Made by a program: the position numbers and the translations under genes. From Burkholderia pseudomultivorans (GTDB lineage: Bacteria; Pseudomonadota; Gammaproteobacteria; Burkholderiales; Burkholderiaceae): DNA of 64,000 bases. Where the stretch lies: contig NZ_CABVPP010000001.1 of assembly GCF_902499075.1 (NCBI RefSeq), forward strand, positions 1-64,000, given 5' to 3'. Below are positions 36,258 to 44,569 of the stretch, piece by piece; position 1 is the first letter of the stretch; the number at the start of each line of letters is the position of its first letter. The notes beneath the pieces are model-generated. The model was not told the origin of the DNA. It worked only from the letters and a program-made list of their open reading frames with translations, and searched no databases.

Positions 36258-37040
36258 GTGACCCTACAGGCCAATGACGCCGTCGCCCGCGCGAACGGCA
36301 TGATCGAGCTGTCCCACAGCTTCGACGCCAACCGGTTCCTCGCCGCGCTCGACCGCGACGACCGTACGGCGCTGATCCCGCAACTGCAGCTCGTCCACCT
36401 GAAATCCGGTCAGGTGCTGTGCGAACCCGGCGAGTCGCTGGCCGCGGTCTACCTGCCCGTCACGACCGCGATCTCGCTGCAGTACGTGTCGTCCGGCGGG
36501 ATGACGCTGGAGGTCGCCCAAATCGGCAGCGAGAGCGTCGTCTGCGACGACGTGATCGGCGGCAGCGGCCGGATGCCGTGTCGCGCGGTCGCGTGCCGGG
36601 ACGGGTTCGTGTACCGCCTCGACCGGCGCGTGTTCGCCGCCGCGTTCGACGCGTCGCCGGTGATTCGCCATCTCGTGTTCGTCTGCGTGCGGCTGCTGAT
36701 GGCGCAGGTGTCGCAAATCACGTTCTGCAGCCGTCATCACGTGCTCAAACATCAGTTATGCAGATGGTTCCTGCTCGCGTACGACCGTTCGCGCAGCATC
36801 GAGATCCAGGTCACACACAGCATGCTCGCGCAGATGCTCGGCGTGCGGCGCGAGACGGTCACGGACGCGGCCGGCGAAATCCAGAAGCTCGGGCTGATCC
36901 GGCAGTACCGCAGCTCGATCGTGCTCGCGGATCTCGCCGGTCTCGAGAAGATGTCGTGCGGCTGCCGCGCGATCGTGCGCGACGAGATGAAGCGCATCCT
37001 GTCGGCCGACACGGGCGTGCCGGCCGCCGCGCGCGCGTGA
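36258..37040 (+). CDS. CRP/FNR-family regulator (EPS-associated, paralogue B)
   Basis: A 260-residue relative of the protein at 34554-35336, sharing the effector-domain pattern (LKSGQVLCEPGESLAAVYLP, VEVA/LEVAQIGSES-type core), the SRHHVLKHQLCRWFLLAYDR linker and the HTH LAQMLGVRRETVTDAAGEIQ. A GTG start at 36258 follows ACGAGG by 7 bases; an overlapping ATG at 36251 is in another frame. It lies just upstream of the carrier-protein operon, so direct control of that operon is plausible. Confidence 0.88.
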   Translation: MTLQANDAVARANGMIELSHSFDANRFLAALDRDDRTALIPQLQLVHLKSGQVLCEPGESLAAVYLPVTTAISLQYVSSGGMTLEVAQIGSESVVCDDVIGGSGRMPCRAVACRDGFVYRLDRRVFAAAFDASPVIRHLVFVCVRLLMAQVSQITFCSRHHVLKHQLCRWFLLAYDRSRSIEIQVTHSMLAQMLGVRRETVTDAAGEIQKLGLIRQYRSSIVLADLAGLEKMSCGCRAIVRDEMKRILSADTGVPAAARA

Positions 37041-37209
37041 CGCGCGCAACGCTTCGGCGCGCACGCACACGCGGGGTCAGCAGATTGTAGGGTGGCGAAC
37101 AGAACGCAACGGCGGCGAATGGTCTACTGATGTCGGACTGCCGGGGGGATGTCAGCGCGTTGCGCCGTGTCTGCCCGCATCGACGCAACCACGCACGCCG
37201 GAGCAGCAC

Positions 37210-37461
37210 GTGAAAAACGAAATCAGAACCATCCTCAAGCAGGTCGCCCATCTCGAAGCTGCGGTCGATTCGATCGGCGACGGCGACGACCTCTACGAAG
37301 CGGGCCTGTCGTCGCTCGACACGATCCAGCTGATGCTCGCGATCGAGAAGCAGTTCAACATCGAGATTCCCGACGAGATGCTGAATCGCAACCTGTTCCG
37401 CAGCATCGACGCGCTCGCGGACACGATCGCCACCCTCCAACGCACCGAGCATTCCGCATGA
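37210..37461 (+). CDS. Acyl carrier protein of the amino acid:carrier-protein ligase system
   Basis: An 83-residue four-helix carrier protein. The phosphopantetheine attachment is Ser35 in EAGLSSLDTIQLM; the D-S-L of ordinary ACPs is S-S-L here, as in the specialised carriers that go with class II synthetase-like ligases. An acidic helix II/III face (IEKQFNIEIPDEML) is typical. First gene of a five-gene operon, its stop overlaps the next start (ATGA). This carrier is probably not for fatty acids. Confidence 0.88.
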   Translation: MKNEIRTILKQVAHLEAAVDSIGDGDDLYEAGLSSLDTIQLMLAIEKQFNIEIPDEMLNRNLFRSIDALADTIATLQRTEHSA

Positions 37462-38654
37462 GCGCGCTGCTTCCGGAACTCGCGGCCGACGACGAATCCC
37501 GTCGGCTCGACGAGGCCGCGCACGCCGTCGCGCAGATCGCCGCCCGCCACGCGGACGCGGTCGACCGCGACGCGCGCTGCCCTGTCGAGGCGATCGAGGC
37601 GATGCGCGCGCGTCGCCTGCTGAGCGCGATGGTGCCGACTCGGCTGGGCGGCGCGGGCGCATCGCTTGCGGACATCGCGTCGGCATGCTCGATCCTCGGG
37701 CAGGCCTGCGCCTCGTCGGCGATGGTGTTCGCGATGCACCAGATCCAGGTCGCGTGCATCGTCGATCATGCGGCCGACCACGGCTGGCACAAGCTGTTCC
37801 TGCAACAGCTCGTGCGCCACCAGTGGCTGCTCGCGTCGGCCACGTCGGAGGATGGCGTCGGCGGCAACCTGCGCGCGAGCCAGTGCGCGCTGGAAACCGA
37901 CGGCGGCGAATTCCGTCTGCACAAGTCCGCGCCGACCATCTCGTACGGCGAGTATGCGGACGGCATCCTCGCGACCGCGCGGCGCGACGCGCAGGCGCCC
38001 GCCTCCGAGCAGGTGCTCGTCACGCTGATGCGCGACGGCTATACGCTGACGCGCCGCGGTGAATGGGACACGCTCGGCATGCGCGGCACCTGCAGCAACG
38101 GCTTCACGCTCGACGCACAGGGCGCCGCCGTGCAATGCCTGCCGGTGCCGTTCGCGCAGATCGCCGAACAGACCATGGTGCCCGTGTCGCACATTCTGTG
38201 GGCCGCCGTGTGGATCGGCGTCGCGGGCGACGCGTTCCATCGCGCGCACCAGTTCTTCCGCGCGCAGGCGCGCCAGACCGACGGCGCGCCGTCGCCGGCA
38301 ACGCGGCGCATCGCCGAATCGCTCGCGCTGATGCAGGCGATGCAGGCCCGCGTCGACAACGTGCTGCGCCTGTATGCGAACGCGTCCGCGCGCTCGTGGT
38401 CGGCCGGCATGGCCTGGGCCGCCGAGATCAATACGCTGAAGACCTACGTCTCGACGACTGCGCTCCAGGTCGCGCACGAGGCGATGATGATCTGCGGGAT
38501 GGCCGGCTACAAGCAGGGCACGCCGTTCAGCGTCGGCCGGCATATTCGCGACCTGCACGCGGCGCCGCTGATGATCAACAACGACCGCATTGCCGCCAAC
38601 ACTTCGAGCCTGCTGCTCGCGCTGCGTCCCGCGACGCTGGAGAAACTCACGTGA
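37458..38654 (+). CDS. Acyl-CoA dehydrogenase-like flavoenzyme
   Basis: A 398-residue acyl-CoA dehydrogenase-fold protein. The N-terminal helical domain contains RLLSAMVPTRLGGAGASLAD; the middle has WLLASATSEDGVGGN-type and GEWDTLGMRGTCSNGF segments that form the FAD/substrate region. Catalytic Glu placement cannot be read reliably: ADEALQxxGG-type motifs are replaced by ALQVAHEAMMICGMAGYK. Relatives such as PltE oxidise an amino-acyl group bound to a carrier protein; its coupling to the carrier gene suggests the same here. Confidence 0.85.
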   Translation: MSALLPELAADDESRRLDEAAHAVAQIAARHADAVDRDARCPVEAIEAMRARRLLSAMVPTRLGGAGASLADIASACSILGQACASSAMVFAMHQIQVACIVDHAADHGWHKLFLQQLVRHQWLLASATSEDGVGGNLRASQCALETDGGEFRLHKSAPTISYGEYADGILATARRDAQAPASEQVLVTLMRDGYTLTRRGEWDTLGMRGTCSNGFTLDAQGAAVQCLPVPFAQIAEQTMVPVSHILWAAVWIGVAGDAFHRAHQFFRAQARQTDGAPSPATRRIAESLALMQAMQARVDNVLRLYANASARSWSAGMAWAAEINTLKTYVSTTALQVAHEAMMICGMAGYKQGTPFSVGRHIRDLHAAPLMINNDRIAANTSSLLLALRPATLEKLT

Positions 38655-39625
38655 ACGACCGCCTGTCCGTGCCCCCCGCCGCTTCCGCCCCTGTCGATGC
38701 GCCGCTCGACCGCGCCGGCGTCAACCCGCTGCGCGACGAGCTGATCGACGCGGGCCTGCTGGTCTCGACCGGCATCCAGGGCCTGTTCGGCCGCAGCGCC
38801 TCGTTCGAGCGCGTGGTCGAGGCGCTCGACGCGTTCGTCACGCGCCTCGGCGCCGACCAGCAGGCCGAAGTGCTGCGCTTTCCGCCGGCCATCAGCCGCC
38901 TCGAATTCGAGCGCAGCGAATACATGAAGAGCTTCCCGCAGCTTGCCGGCAGCGTGCATTCGTTCTGCGGCGACGAGCGCCAGCACCAGCGGCTGCTGCA
39001 ATGCCTCGATCGCGGCGAGGACTGGACGGAAAACCAGAAGCCGACCTATGTCGTGATGACGCCGGCCGCCTGCTATCCCGTCTATCCGGTCATCGCGCGC
39101 GAAGGCGCGCTGCCCGCCGACGGCCGCATCGTCGACGTGTTCTCGTACTGCTTCCGCCACGAGCCGTCGCTCGACCCGACCCGCATGCAGCTGTTCCGGA
39201 TGCGCGAGTACGTGCGGATCGGCACCCCCGAGCAGATCGTCGCCTTCCGCCAGACCTGGATCGAGCGCGGCACGCGGATGATCGAGGCGCTGCGGCTGCC
39301 GAACGCGATCGACCTCGCGAACGACCCGTTCTTCGGGCGCGGCGGCAAGATCGTCGCGAACAGCCAGCGCGAGCAGAACCTGAAGTTCGAGCTGCTGATC
39401 CCGATCGAGCACGACGGCCGGCAGACCGCATGCCTGAGCTTCAACTACCACATGGATCATTTCGGGCTGCTGTGGAATATCCGGACCGCGACCGACGAAG
39501 TCGCGCACACCGGCTGCGTCGGCTTCGGCCTCGAGCGGCTCACGCTCGCGCTGTTCCGCCATCACGGTTTCGACATCGATGCCTGGCCGCAGGAGGTCCG
39601 CGACGTGCTGTGGGGATCGCCATGA
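38651..39625 (+). CDS. Amino acid:[carrier-protein] ligase (class II seryl-tRNA-synthetase-like)
   Basis: A 324-residue protein built like the catalytic core of an atypical seryl-tRNA synthetase but lacking the tRNA-binding arm. Class II motif 2 is FRHEPSLDPTRMQLFRMREYV, motif 3 is GFGLERLTLALFR. Cys141 (PAACYPV), Glu171 (FRHEP) and Cys289 (HTGCVGF) are placed like the zinc ligands known for the Bradyrhizobium enzymes that load glycine or alanine on a carrier protein. It activates an amino acid with ATP and attaches it to the phosphopantetheine of the 37210 carrier. GTG start overlapping the previous stop (GTGA). Amino acid not determined. Confidence 0.88.
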   Translation: MNDRLSVPPAASAPVDAPLDRAGVNPLRDELIDAGLLVSTGIQGLFGRSASFERVVEALDAFVTRLGADQQAEVLRFPPAISRLEFERSEYMKSFPQLAGSVHSFCGDERQHQRLLQCLDRGEDWTENQKPTYVVMTPAACYPVYPVIAREGALPADGRIVDVFSYCFRHEPSLDPTRMQLFRMREYVRIGTPEQIVAFRQTWIERGTRMIEALRLPNAIDLANDPFFGRGGKIVANSQREQNLKFELLIPIEHDGRQTACLSFNYHMDHFGLLWNIRTATDEVAHTGCVGFGLERLTLALFRHHGFDIDAWPQEVRDVLWGSP

Positions 39626-40677
39626 AATTCGTTTCCCGCGACGGCGAAGACCGGTCGTTCGAGGACGTGCGCCATCGCGCACGCCACTACCGGCCGCATC
39701 CGCTGCACGGCCACGAGATGGTCTGGAAGCAGACCAACTGCTACGTCGACATGTGGCTCGAAGTGCTCCGGTGGTGGGGCTTCAATCCATACGCGGCGCT
39801 GCCGTTTACGATCGCGCTCGATTTCGAGGGCGACGAGTTCACGTTCTTCAAGTTTCCGCACGACGAACTGGAGCGGCTCTACGGCATCGTCGTGCAGGAG
39901 CACTCGATCTACGAGCCGCTCGACCGGCATGTCGAGACGCAGGTCGCGCGCGGCCATCTGATGATCGTCGAAGTCGACGCGTGGTTCCTGCCCGACACGC
40001 GCGGGATCAGCTATCGCACGCAGCACACGAAGACGACGATCGGCATCGACGCGATCGATCGCGCGCATCGCCAGCTCGGCTATTTCCACAACAGCGGCTA
40101 CTACGTGGCCGAGGGCGTCGACTACGACGGGCTGGTCGGCGACGGTTCGCCGATGGCACTGCCGCCGTATGTCGAATGCGCGAAGCGGCGCTTCCCGCCG
40201 CTCGACGAGCGCACGCTGTGCGAGGTGTCGCTCGCGGCGCTGCAACGCCACCTGCGGCGCCTGCCGGTCGTCGATCCGATCGCGGCGTTCCGGCAGCAGT
40301 TGCACAGCGATGCGAGGACGCTCGCCGCTTCGCCGATCGAGCGCTTCCACGCGTATTCGTTCAATTCGGTGCGGCAGCTCGGCGCGAATTTCGAACTGTT
40401 CGGCCACTACGCGCGCTGGCTGCAGGCCAGCGGCTGCATCGGGCCGTTCGCCGAGATCCGCGCCGCGTGCGATCGCATCGCGTCCGAGGCGATGGTGCTG
40501 GAATTCCGGCTCGCACGGGCGTGCGCGCGCGGCAAGGAAGAACGCGGCGACTCGACGCTCGAGGCGATCCAGGCGGCCTATGCGGATATCGTCGCGTGTG
40601 CGCGGCAGATCGCGCCGCCGCTGCAGCACGCGGTGCCGCTTCGCCATGACGCGGCGTTCGCGCCGCTCGCGCGGTGA
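39622..40677 (+). CDS. DUF1839 family protein
   Basis: A 351-residue soluble protein with no signal peptide. It starts MKFVSRDGEDRSFEDVRHRA and contains TNCYVDMWLEVLRWWGFNPYA, LPDTRGISYRTQHTKTTIG and YFHNSGYYVAEGVDYDG, blocks I associate with DUF1839. The conserved Cys in TNCYVD, with His and Asp residues downstream, could make a papain-like transferase site: this is inference. DUF1839 genes are known companions of amino acid:carrier-protein ligases, so a role in moving the amino acid from the carrier to its acceptor is likely. Start overlaps previous stop (ATGA). Confidence 0.8.
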   Translation: MKFVSRDGEDRSFEDVRHRARHYRPHPLHGHEMVWKQTNCYVDMWLEVLRWWGFNPYAALPFTIALDFEGDEFTFFKFPHDELERLYGIVVQEHSIYEPLDRHVETQVARGHLMIVEVDAWFLPDTRGISYRTQHTKTTIGIDAIDRAHRQLGYFHNSGYYVAEGVDYDGLVGDGSPMALPPYVECAKRRFPPLDERTLCEVSLAALQRHLRRLPVVDPIAAFRQQLHSDARTLAASPIERFHAYSFNSVRQLGANFELFGHYARWLQASGCIGPFAEIRAACDRIASEAMVLEFRLARACARGKEERGDSTLEAIQAAYADIVACARQIAPPLQHAVPLRHDAAFAPLAR

Positions 40678-43151
40678 CGCGCGCCCCTGCTGCCCCCGCC
40701 GCATCCGCGTGGTCGATGCTGGCGACGGCCGCGGGCGCCGCGCGCGCGCCGCGCGAACTGCCCGACGGCGCCGACTGGATCGCGGCCCCCGTGCCCGGCA
40801 CGGTCGCACAGGCGCTGATGCTCGCGGGCCGGCTCGACGAAGCCGGCACGCTCGACGAGCGCGACCATTGGTACCGGCTCGAACTGCGCGGACACGGCGC
40901 GCGCCTGCTGCGCTTTCACGGGCTGGCGACGCTCGCCGAAGCGTGGCTCGACGACACGCCGATTCTCCGCTCGAACAGCATGTTCGTCGCACATGACGTG
41001 CCCGTGTCGCTCGACGGCACGCACCGGCTGACCCTCTGCTTCCGTGCGCTCGCGCCGCACCTGCGCGACGTGCGCGCCACGCGCCGCGCGCGCTGGCGCA
41101 CGCGGCTCGCCGAACCGGCCGGGCTTCGAACCGTGCGCACGTCGCTGTTCGGCCACATGCCGGGCTGGTTTCCGCCGTACGTGCCGGCCGGCCCGTGGCG
41201 GCCCGTCGAAGTAATCGATCCGGCCGCCGGGCCCGCCGTCGTCCATTGCGACCTGCATGCGCGCGTCGACGGCGACACCGGATGGCTCGACGCGGAACTT
41301 GCGTTTGCCGCACCGCTGCCCGACGCATTCGCCGCCCGGCTGTCGTGCGGCGAGCATCACGCGACGCTCGAACGCTGCGCCGCCGACCGGCTGCGCGCGA
41401 CCGTCGCGGTGCCGAACGTGCGCCGCTGGTGGCCGCACACGCATGGCGAGCCGGTGCTTTACGATGTCGCGCTGCATATCGGCGCCGAACGGCGCGCGCT
41501 CGGCGCCACCGGTTTCCGGACCATCGAAGCAGACCCGGGCGCCGACGGCAAGGGCTTCGGCCTGCGCGTCAACGGCGTGGCCGTGTTCGCGCGCGGCGCC
41601 TGCTGGAGCAGCGCCGCGCCGCTCGCGCTGCACGCCGACGACGCGGCCTACCGCCGCCTGCTCACGCACGCGCGCGACGCCGGCTTCAACATGATCCGCG
41701 TCGGCGGCACGATGAGCTACGAAGCCGACGCGTTTCATGCATGGTGCGACCGGCTCGGGCTGCTGGTCTGGCAGGACTTCATGTTCGCGAACTTCGACTA
41801 CGCGCTCGACGAGCCCGCGTTCGCGGATGCGATCGACCGCGAAGCCGAACAGTTCCTGACGCGCCACCGCGCATCGCCGTCGCTCGCGGTGCTGTGCGGC
41901 GGCAGCGAGATCGCGCAGCAGGCCGCGATGTCCGGGCTCGGGCCGAAGCAGCGCTTTCTCGAACTGACCGCCGACCGGCTGGCCGGTCATGCGGCAGCGC
42001 GACGGCCCGATGCGATCTATGTGCCCGACTCGCCCGACGGCGGCGTGCTGCCGTTCCTGCCGCGCGAGCGCGTGTCGCACTACTACGGCGTCGGCGCGTA
42101 TCTGCGTCCGCTCGACGACGCGCGCCGCGCGGACGTGCGTTTTGCGAGCGAATGCCTCGCATTCGCGAACGTGCCGTGCGACGCGATGCTCGACAGTCTC
42201 GGCCGGCCGGGCGTGCACGAGCCGCGCTGGAAGGCGGCGGTGCCGCGCGACCCCGGCACGTCGTGGGATTTCGAAGACGTTCGCGACCACTATCTGCACA
42301 CGCTGTACGACGTGGCGCCCGACCGGCTGCGGCGCGAGGATCCGGCGCGCTACTTCGAGCTGTCGCGCGCCGCGATCGCGGACGTGATGCGCGACACGTT
42401 CTCCGAATGGCGCCGCACCGGCTCGCGCTGCGCCGGCGCGCTCGTCTGGCAGTTGCAGGACGTGATGCCCGGCGCCGGATGGGGCGTGATCGACGCGACG
42501 CACCGGCCGAAATCGGCATGGCACGCGCTGCGCCAGGTGTTGCAGCCGGTGCAGGTGCTGCTCGTCGACGAAGGCCTGAACGGCCTGGACCTGCATGTGA
42601 TCAACGAGCGCCCGGCGCCGCTGTCGGCGGCCGTCGAGCTGATCGCGCTGCGCGACGGCCGCACGCCGGTCGCACGGGCCGGCTGCCCGGTCCGGATCGC
42701 CGCGCACGATGCAGTCCGGATCGGCTCGGCCGAGCTGCTCGGCCGCTTCTTCGACTGGACCTATGCGTACCGCTTCGGCCCATGCGAGCACGACACGGTC
42801 GTCGCGACGCTGCGCGCCGACGACGGCACGCTGCTGTCGCAGGCGTTTCATTTCCCGTCCCGCACGCATCCTGCGGTATTCGCGCCGCGCGAACTCGGGA
42901 TCGAGGCCTGCGTGTCGCGCAGCGGCGACGTGTGGCACGTCGATATCGACACGCGTCATGTCGCGCGTCACGTGCAGATCGACGCGCCGGGCTTCGTGCC
43001 GCGCGACGACTGGTTCCATCTCGCGCCCGGCACGCCTGCGCGCGTCGCGCTGATGCCGCTGGACGACGGTGCGGCATCCGGCGCGCCGCCGGCCGTCGAG
43101 ATCCGCGCGGTCAATGCCGCGCGCACCGTGCGCGCGACACAGGCCGACTGA
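40674..43151 (+). CDS. Glycoside hydrolase family 2 protein (beta-mannosidase-like)
   Basis: An 825-residue GH2 protein: sugar-binding jelly roll, immunoglobulin-like domain and TIM barrel. The candidate acid/base is Glu412 in LCGGSEIAQQ, where family members read GN-E or similar, and the nucleophile Glu493 in RFASECLAF, 81 residues later as expected. MIRVGGTMSYEAD and LVWQDFMFANFDY are barrel blocks seen in beta-mannosidases. There is no signal peptide, so it works in the cytoplasm or is re-purposed. GTG start overlaps the DUF1839 stop, tying it to the carrier-protein operon. Confidence 0.85.
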   Translation: MTRAPAAPAASAWSMLATAAGAARAPRELPDGADWIAAPVPGTVAQALMLAGRLDEAGTLDERDHWYRLELRGHGARLLRFHGLATLAEAWLDDTPILRSNSMFVAHDVPVSLDGTHRLTLCFRALAPHLRDVRATRRARWRTRLAEPAGLRTVRTSLFGHMPGWFPPYVPAGPWRPVEVIDPAAGPAVVHCDLHARVDGDTGWLDAELAFAAPLPDAFAARLSCGEHHATLERCAADRLRATVAVPNVRRWWPHTHGEPVLYDVALHIGAERRALGATGFRTIEADPGADGKGFGLRVNGVAVFARGACWSSAAPLALHADDAAYRRLLTHARDAGFNMIRVGGTMSYEADAFHAWCDRLGLLVWQDFMFANFDYALDEPAFADAIDREAEQFLTRHRASPSLAVLCGGSEIAQQAAMSGLGPKQRFLELTADRLAGHAAARRPDAIYVPDSPDGGVLPFLPRERVSHYYGVGAYLRPLDDARRADVRFASECLAFANVPCDAMLDSLGRPGVHEPRWKAAVPRDPGTSWDFEDVRDHYLHTLYDVAPDRLRREDPARYFELSRAAIADVMRDTFSEWRRTGSRCAGALVWQLQDVMPGAGWGVIDATHRPKSAWHALRQVLQPVQVLLVDEGLNGLDLHVINERPAPLSAAVELIALRDGRTPVARAGCPVRIAAHDAVRIGSAELLGRFFDWTYAYRFGPCEHDTVVATLRADDGTLLSQAFHFPSRTHPAVFAPRELGIEACVSRSGDVWHVDIDTRHVARHVQIDAPGFVPRDDWFHLAPGTPARVALMPLDDGAASGAPPAVEIRAVNAARTVRATQAD

Positions 43152-43177
43152 CGCCGGCCGCGCGCGGCGGGCCGCCG

Positions 43178-44569
43178 TCAGTCCGACGAGCCCGTGCCGC
43201 GCGGCCGCTCGATCCCGTAAGCCTCCATCCAGCGATAGAGCGTCGCGCGCGATACGCCGAGTTCGCGCGCGGACGCCGCAACGCGGCCGCGCGTGCGCAG
43301 CAGCGCGGTTTCGATCGCCTCGCGCTCGATCGACTTGCGGATGTCGGCCACCGACGGCGACGCGGCGTCGAGACAGTATTCGAGCTCGAGGTCGTGCGCG
43401 GTGATCAGGCGCCCTTCCGTCATCACGACCGCGCGGCGCACGCGGTTGATCAGCTCGCGGACGTTGCCCGGCCAGTCGTGCTTGTAGAGCGCGGTGATCG
43501 CATCCGTCGAGAAGCCGCGCACGCGATGGCGCGCATCGCCGCGAAAACGCTCGAGCATGTGGTGCGCAAGCAGTTCGATGTCCTTGCCGCGCGCGCGCAG
43601 AGGCGGCTGGTCGATGCGCATCACGCACAGCCGGTGAAACAGGTCCGCCCGAAACCGCCCTTCCTCCATCGCGTCGTGCAGGTCGACGTGCGTCGCGGAC
43701 ACGATCCGGACATCGACCGGCACCGGATCGCTGCCGCCCAGCCGGTGAATCGCACGCTCCTGCAGGAAGCGCAGCAGGCTCGCCTGGCTCTCGTGCGGCA
43801 GGTCGCCGATTTCGTCGAGCAGCAGCGTGCCGCCGTTGGCGGCCTCGACGTAGCCGATCTTGCGCGCATTCGCGCCGGTAAACGCGCCGCGCTCGTAGCC
43901 GAACAGTTCGGATTGCAGCAGATGCGGCGGAATCGCCGCGCAGTTGACCGCGACGAACGGCCCGTTGCGCCGCTCCGAGTGACGATGGATCGCGGCCGCG
44001 GTCAGTTCCTTGCCGGTGCCCGTTTCGCCGAACACGAACACGGGCGCGTCCGTGCGTGCGAAACGCCGCACCGTATCGAACAGCCGCAGCATCGCGCTGC
44101 AGGTGCCGACGATTCCGTGCTCGTCGGATTCGAGCCGCTCGCGATCGCGCGCGAACAGGCATTCCATGCCGTAAGCGTGGCCGACCGTATCCGCGATCCG
44201 CTGATGCGACGCGGGCAGCGTGATGTAGTCGAAGCAATAGTCGCGCAACAGCGCGCGCACGTTCGGCGACGCGGTCTGGCCCGCATCGACGAGTGCGACC
44301 CACACGACGTCGCGCATCGACGCGCAGGTGGAAGCGATGCTGCCGATCGCGTCCGCATGCCCGCCGCTGAGGTCGAGAATGCCGCAGGTGATTTCGCTGG
44401 CGGTGTCACGCAATTCGCTTGCGTGCGAGACGACCGAGACCTTCCAGTCGCGCCGAGCCAGTTCCTTGCGCAGCATGACGGATGGCGCCTGCGTCCAGTA
44501 AATCAGCGGACGCTGCCCGGCCGCACTCCCCCCGCCGGCGCTCTTATCGCGCGTTATTGGCATATTCAT
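43178..44569 (-). CDS. Sigma-54-dependent activator, VpsR/BerB-like
   Basis: A 463-residue bacterial enhancer-binding protein. The receiver-like N-domain (residues 20-140) lacks an evident phospho-acceptor aspartate cluster. The AAA+ domain has Walker A GETGTGKE (181-188), the sigma-54 contact loop GAFTGA (228-233) and Walker B GGTLLLDEIGDLP. The C-terminal Fis HTH is RVAASARELGVSRATLYRWM. Domain order and EPS location match VpsR and B. cenocepacia BerB, which bind c-di-GMP. It should activate RpoN promoters of neighbouring EPS genes. Convergent with the GH2 operon. Confidence 0.9.
   Translation of the reverse strand: MNMPITRDKSAGGGSAAGQRPLIYWTQAPSVMLRKELARRDWKVSVVSHASELRDTASEITCGILDLSGGHADAIGSIASTCASMRDVVWVALVDAGQTASPNVRALLRDYCFDYITLPASHQRIADTVGHAYGMECLFARDRERLESDEHGIVGTCSAMLRLFDTVRRFARTDAPVFVFGETGTGKELTAAAIHRHSERRNGPFVAVNCAAIPPHLLQSELFGYERGAFTGANARKIGYVEAANGGTLLLDEIGDLPHESQASLLRFLQERAIHRLGGSDPVPVDVRIVSATHVDLHDAMEEGRFRADLFHRLCVMRIDQPPLRARGKDIELLAHHMLERFRGDARHRVRGFSTDAITALYKHDWPGNVRELINRVRRAVVMTEGRLITAHDLELEYCLDAASPSVADIRKSIEREAIETALLRTRGRVAASARELGVSRATLYRWMEAYGIERPRGTGSSD

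Noticed and set aside
37155-37175. Possible sigma-54 -24/-12 promoter (TGTCAG...TTGC) upstream of the carrier-protein gene
   Set aside because: The spacing between the GG-like and GC elements is one base short and the -24 lacks GG.
40578-44303. Very long minus-strand open frame (over 1200 codons) across the carrier-protein operon and GH2 gene
   Set aside because: It lies opposite well-supported genes, is Arg/Ala-rich with no recognisable domain in the GH2 part, and reflects GC-rich third-position bias.
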